Assembly: GCF_051622035.1 (NCBI RefSeq)
Contig: NC_135365.1
Span: forward strand, 22,091,501-22,155,500
Direction: 5' to 3'
DNA from: Arctopsyche grandis
Taxonomy: Eukaryota > Arthropoda > Insecta > Trichoptera > Hydropsychidae
DNA: 64,000 nt
The translations under genes and the position numbers were made by a program. The notes beneath the pieces are model-generated. The model did no database searches, had not been told where the DNA came from, and saw only the letters and a program-made list of their open reading frames with translations. Shown piece by piece: positions 59,601 through 64,000 of this stretch. The number at the start of each line of letters is the position of its first letter. Within the stretch, counting starts at the first letter, position 1.

Positions 59601-62600
59601 TTACTTTTCGCTTCCGAATAAGATGTATGGCGAATGTGAATGAGACACGAAATCTGTACAAAGACTGTTACGGTCATAAGCCGCCGTTTCATTGTTCAAA
59701 TACATAAAGACATTGACCGGTCAATCTAATAATAACAGCTTTAAATTTGCAAAGTAACTATGCTATAAATAAAAGTATTGATATATTATGAGTATTGTTT
59801 GTAGCTTTTTCTTTTTTTTTTTTTGTGTTTGCATAGAAAGGATGTTTGTTTCGTAATGAATCAAAGTGCAAATTGAAATGTGCGAATGTGTGCCATTTAA
59901 GATGAAATCTACCCGATGAAGAATGAGTGCCATTTGTATGATAAATACTAAGAATTTCAAGGACAGGAAAAATAAAAACACATATCTGAACAATTAAATG
60001 CAGGAAACTACAATCATAAGAATCAAATCGATCAAATCATAGGAGAACTAATTTCCGGAAGAATGTTTCGGTCGTAAATCTTCAAAAGTGGTTCAATAGA
60101 AGTGACCAGAACAAATGTATGCAGTTGTATGGAGCACGCCACACTGGTTGCCCGAGTCATAAAGTTACCCGACCAGCGATATCGGTTGCCGGCTTATTGC
60201 TTGAGCAACTGTCGCGATCCCCCAAGATGTTGTTTGAAGGGTGCCACACTCGGTGACTAATTGCCGGAGACTACATAGTGAAAAATCTACCAACAATTGT
60301 GACTGTATTGTCACATATTGAATATTAGTGGGCGGATTCTTGGTGCCTTCTGGTCGCCAGAGTTGGGTACACTCGGGCAATAAAGTCACTCGTCGCAAGT
60401 GAGGAATTTGAAAAAGGTAATACAAAACTTTCTAATGCAATATGATGCAATATGGCTATGCATTCAATGAAACGGAAAAACAAGAATTCCTCGACTTGAC
60501 ATGTTTTAGTTGTATAGTTTGATTTTGCTTATAATCTGCTACAACTACAAAATAAATTAAAATAAAATAAAATCTTCGATGGAAGAGGACTTTGGAAGAC
60601 TTGAAAGCGAAAACATATCTTTGGTGAAACAATTAAAACATTTCAACGTATAAAAAAATGACCAGCGATAATCAGAGATCGGCTACATGCTGGTTCTACT
60701 AGACATTCTATTCAATTCAATTCCTCAAAAACGGTACGTTTTACAAAGCCCATTCGGTTTTTTTTTTTGAGAAATTGATTATTTCTAAGAAAATTGCTCT
60801 TACATGTGTCCAATCTCTAGTGATAACGGACGATTCAGACCGGAGTTGTGAAATTTGAGTATTCTCAGTGAAGTCTCCGGAAGACTGTCGGTAAAAAAAA
60901 AATTTAGTTACAAGGAATACATCGTTCAAAATTGAGATCTACAAAAGTAGTATGAGTAGAGTTCTTTAAATGCTATGAAATTTTTGAATATTCTCTGAAA
61001 GACTGTCGATAAAAAAATTTGCGTTACAAGGAATGTATCGTTTAAAACTGAAAAAGTATGACGAGTCGGCTTCTTCAATTCCATACGTCTAGTTTAAACA
61101 ACGAATTAGAATACTAGACGGACACTAGCGACGAACTAAAACAACATAAACAATGAACAATCTGAAACATTTCAAACAAATTACATAAAAGACACATCAT
61201 ACATATATTAATCAGAGGTAACGAGAAAAATGCTTACATATCGCATTGTTATAATATGCGGTCAAAACATCCAGGAAATAGTACATTTATCAAGATTCAT
61301 TTGAAATTTTGTTATTGTATTAGATTAACCCTTTGAATGCTAAGCAACGCTGATCGGCGTTTTGCCAACAAGTTTGAAATACGCCGATAGGCGTTGTATT
61401 CCTAGCTTGTAAAAAATAAACACGAATGCTACCCGCTAAGACATTCCAGGTAGCATTGAAAATGGGTCGCATAATCAGAGTCAATGTTTATAAAGACTGG
61501 TTTACACCGGAATTTCTGAATTTGTAACCATAGCAGAACTTCCCGATGGAAATCCCTAACTGCAGAGTATTTCAGATTGTGAGCATTACATTTTAATAAC
61601 AACGAAGAAGATGGAACTAGTATTGGAAAAATACATTCATTAATAGATTTCTTTTATATTGTTGCAAGATTTATCGGAGAGTCTAAACACACCTTTACAA
61701 AACTGGAAATCCTCAGCGGTAGTTATTTAGGTTTTTTTACTACACAAACTACAATTTTTATACCTGCTTTCGATTGGATTTCTAAATAATTCTAGATGGA
61801 AATGGTGGCGAAATTTTCAATGTGGCATAATAGAAATAGAAAAGACGTTACCACTCAAAGGGGGTAAAGTCTACCAGCGGGTGATAGTGAAAGGGTATTA
61901 TTTCAATCCCACTACGGTATATTTACATCAGTGGCGGCTCGTCTATATGGGTTGCGGGGCTACAGCCTTCTCATTACAATGCAAATACATCCATATAAGC
62001 TGCAGCCCCCAGTATAGTACAAATGCATGCTACTTTTATCTACATTTGATCACCAGCATGGTCAACGAGCTACTGCAACCCCCCAAGTATAGTACAAATG
62101 CATGCTACTTTTGTCTACATTTGATCACCAGTATGGTCAATGAGCTACTACAGCCCGATTAATCTCTGCAGCCCTCAAGTATAGTACAAATGCATGCTAC
62201 TTTTGTCTGCATTTGATCACCAGGCTATTACAGTCCGATTAATTTCTGCAGTTCCTGTCTGTGACTTGTGACGAGCCGCTACTGATCTACATTTGGTCAC
62301 CAGTATGGTTAACGAGCTACTACAGCCCGATTAAACTCTGCAGCCCCCAAGTATAGTACAAATGCATGATACTTTTGTCTACATTTGATCACCAGTATGG
62401 TTAACGAGCTACTACAGCCCGATTAATCTCTGCAGATCCTGTCTATGAATTGTGACGAGCTGCTACTGATCTACATTTGATCACCAGTATGGTCGACGAG
62501 CTACTACAGCCCGATAAATCTTTGCAGCCTCTTTCTATGAATTGTGACGAGCCGTTACTGATCTACATTTGATCACCAGTATGGTCAACGAGCTACTACA

Positions 62601-63844
62601 GCTCGATTAATCCCCGCAGCTCCTGTTTTTGAATTGTGACGAGCCGCTACTGATCTACATTTGATCAGCAGTATGGTCAACGAGCTACTACAGCTCCCAA
62701 GTATAGTACAAATGCATGCTACTTTTGTCTGCATTTGATCACCAGGCTACTACAGTCCGATTAATTTCTGCAGTTCCTGTCTGTGACGAGCCGCTACTGA
62801 TCTACATTTGGTCACCAGTATGGTTAACGAGCTACTACAGCCCGATAAATCTCTGCCTGTGACTTGTGACGAGCCGCTACTGATCTATATACAGTTGGAA
62901 AGGAAAGTTGTGTGATGTGTTGTGGTGCATACTTGCGAATCGGTCCCGCCGTTCTCCTTCCCCCAGAAACATTTGACGGTGTGTCCGTTAATTTCGGTAT
63001 TCCTAATGGTTTCGATGGCGTGCGTGGCCGCCTCTTTGGTCGCGAACTTGACGAACGCGTAGCCCTTCTCCTTGAAGGTGCGGATCTCCTGGATGGTGCC
63101 GAAGTGCGAGAAGGTGGACTGCATGAGCTCGTCGGAGATGGAGTTGGCGGCGAAGCCCCCGCAGTAGACGGTGCAGTTGGTGGGCGAGCTCTGGTTGTAG
63201 ACCTCGTCGAAGGTGGGCTGCTTGGAGCGCTTGGCGGCGCCGGCCTCGGGCTTGGCCGCCGGCGGCTTCCTCGTGGACCAGTTGGTGCGGATGGAGCGCG
63301 ACCCCAGCCACTGCCCGTTCATCGCCGCTATCGCCGACTCCGCCTCCGCCTTCTTCACGAACGACACGAACGCGTACCCCTTGGACTTGAGCGTCTGCGG
63401 GTCGCGCACGATGCGGCAGTTCGAGATCTCGCCGAACGGGGCGAACGCCTCGCGCAACGTCTGCGTCTCGATCTCCGGCGACAGATCGCCCACGAAGATG
63501 TGGTGGTGGTTCGTGGTGTCGGTCTTCGGCTGGTTGCCGGGCGACGTGGCCCAGTTCACCTTGATCTCCTTGTTGAGGAACACGCGCTTGTTCATGGCGG
63601 CCAGCGCCGTGGCCGCCGACGTGTGCGACGCGTACTCGATGAAGGCGTACGGGTCGTTGCCCGGCTCCCTTATGATCTTGCACCCCTTCATCTCGCCGAT
63701 CTGCGAGAACAGCGCGCACAGCAGCTCCTCGTCCACCGACCCGTCCAGGTTGCCCACGTACAGCGTCTTCGGGTGGCTCTCGTCGCCCACGTTCATGCTC
63801 ATGTTCATGTTCATGTTCATGTTCATGTTCATATTCATGTTCAT
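56647..63844 (-). CDS. TIA1: TIA-1/TIAR-family RNA-binding protein (fly Rox8 type), four coding exons
   Basis: TIA-1/TIAR proteins bind U-rich RNA, regulate 5' splice-site choice and translation, and seed stress granules. They are found in nucleus and cytoplasm. Coding exons on the minus strand are 63844-62933, 58754-58653, 58561-58471 and 56762-56647 (TGA), with phases 0, 0, 1, for 406 aa. Three RRMs lie in the first exon: RRM1 residues 26-99 (RNP2 LYVGNL, RNP1 PYAFIEY), RRM2 115-190 (IFVGDL, KGYAFVSF) and RRM3 224-296 (VYCGGF, KGYAFVKF). Residues 305-406 form a Gln/Gly/Tyr/Ala-rich prion-like tail (VQQQQQQQ, QYPYSYHQQ, GMQTGYMQPGY) ending MYAAMQQYPSQ. The first in-frame ATG opens a Met-Asn repeat with nine ATGs, so the true start within residues 1-17 is uncertain; no ATG lies further upstream in frame. 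The RRM exon is strikingly GC-rich and intronless. Confidence 0.93.
57903..58198. mobile_element. 296-bp inverted-repeat element, GCCACACTGTGCAAC ends
   Basis: GCCACACTGTGCAACT at the left and AAGTTGCACAGTGTGGC at the right are perfect over 15 bp. GGGTGCCACACTCGGCGA lies near the middle. It sits in the last intron of the TIA gene. A relative is at 60125-60412. Confidence 0.7.
60125..60412. mobile_element. Relative of the GCCACACT element
   Basis: Shares GCCACACTGGTTGCC at the left, GGGTGCCACACTCGGTGA in the middle and GACTGTATTGTCACATATTG with 57903-58198. The termini are less conserved. Confidence 0.55.
60426..61929. other. TIA-gene intron 1, unremarkable part
   Basis: AT-rich. A short duplicated block (GAAAGACTGTCG-TAAAAAAA near 60880 and 61000; CAAGGAAT(A/G)(C/T)ATCGTT) is visible. 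No exon was recognised. Confidence 0.4.
61930..62885. repeat. Array of hAT-type termini and AAGTATAGTACAAATGCATG words
   Basis: The array opens with CAGTGGCGGCTCGTC (61930). It contains six copies of GACGAGC(C/T)G(C/T)TACTGATC (about 62272, 62455, 62545, 62640, 62788, 62867), the near-complement of that terminus. Between them repeat CTACATTTGATCACCAGTAT, GGTCAACGAGCTACTACAG and AAGTATAGTACAAATGCATG. Unit spacing is irregular (about 78-185 bp). It lies in the first coding intron of the TIA gene, ending about 50 bp from the donor. Confidence 0.8.
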
Positions 63845-64000
63845 GCCCACGCTCCCCTCCCCTCCGCCACCGCCACCCCGCACGCACTCTACTATATAAC
63901 CCGCCACTTTGACGACTTGTCGTCTCCTCACAACCACGAAGCTCTCAGCCGACTGCTGCTGCTGCTGCTGGTGTTGCTAAGACTAGCTGTGTTGCGGCGG

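Noticed and set aside
63213-63899. 228-codon plus-strand frame and 294-codon minus-strand frame over the TIA RRM exon
   Set aside because: Shadows of the GC-rich RRM exon in other frames; only one frame gives three RRMs.

Overview
The window is AT-rich nuclear DNA from an animal, almost certainly an insect. The grounds are short multi-exon genes with insect-like orthologues, a short (CCTAA)n/TTAGG-type interstitial telomeric tract, and a dense load of insect-type mobile DNA (Tc1-like, hAT, TTAA-flanked and Helitron elements, an RTE-type retrotransposon, tRNA-derived SINEs). The order of insect cannot be settled from the sequence alone. No bacterial operons, rRNA genes, CRISPR arrays or viral genes were seen.

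Four host genes can be assembled exon by exon, with matching splice phases. On the minus strand: BPNT1 (21886-28482, 5 coding exons, 304 aa, phosphoadenosine-phosphate phosphatase); POLR1C/RPAC1 (30528-31902, 6 exons, 325 aa, shared Pol I/III subunit); and a TIA-1/TIAR-type RNA-binding protein (56647-63844, 4 coding exons, 406 aa). On the plus strand: an unnamed secreted protein with four six-cysteine WAP-like domains and a Thr-rich linker (48680-54990, 7 exons, about 358 aa). The WAP gene and the TIA gene converge at about 55-56.6 kb. BPNT1 and POLR1C lie in tandem but about 2 kb apart. They are unrelated housekeeping genes, and nothing suggests a shared pathway.

Region by region: 0-4 kb holds a 161-bp-arm hairpin, a decayed Tc1-like transposon with perfect TA duplication, and nested Helitrons with three successive 3' ends. 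4-11 kb is mostly featureless AT-rich DNA, with a 3 x 340-bp tandem repeat and a small DNA element. 11.6-17.3 kb is an RTE-clade retrotransposon facing a second, 5'-truncated and nearly identical copy, which together form a palindrome with 2-kb arms. 17.35-18.9 kb is a non-autonomous hAT element inside a (TA)n tract; its inverted sibling lies at 44.2-45.7 kb. 21.9-31.9 kb carries BPNT1 and POLR1C, with introns full of Helitrons, a solo LTR and a TTAA-flanked palindrome. 32-47 kb is gene-poor and built of SINEs, palindromic MITEs, Helitrons and hAT-like elements. 47.6-55 kb is the WAP gene, whose first intron is a nest of five kinds of repeat. 55-64 kb is the TIA gene, whose first coding intron ends in an array of hAT-type termini.

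Many of the mobile elements could be delimited by their target-site duplications: TA, TTA, TTAA, AAAC, several 8-bp sites and one 9-bp site. This makes the window useful for ordering insertion events.
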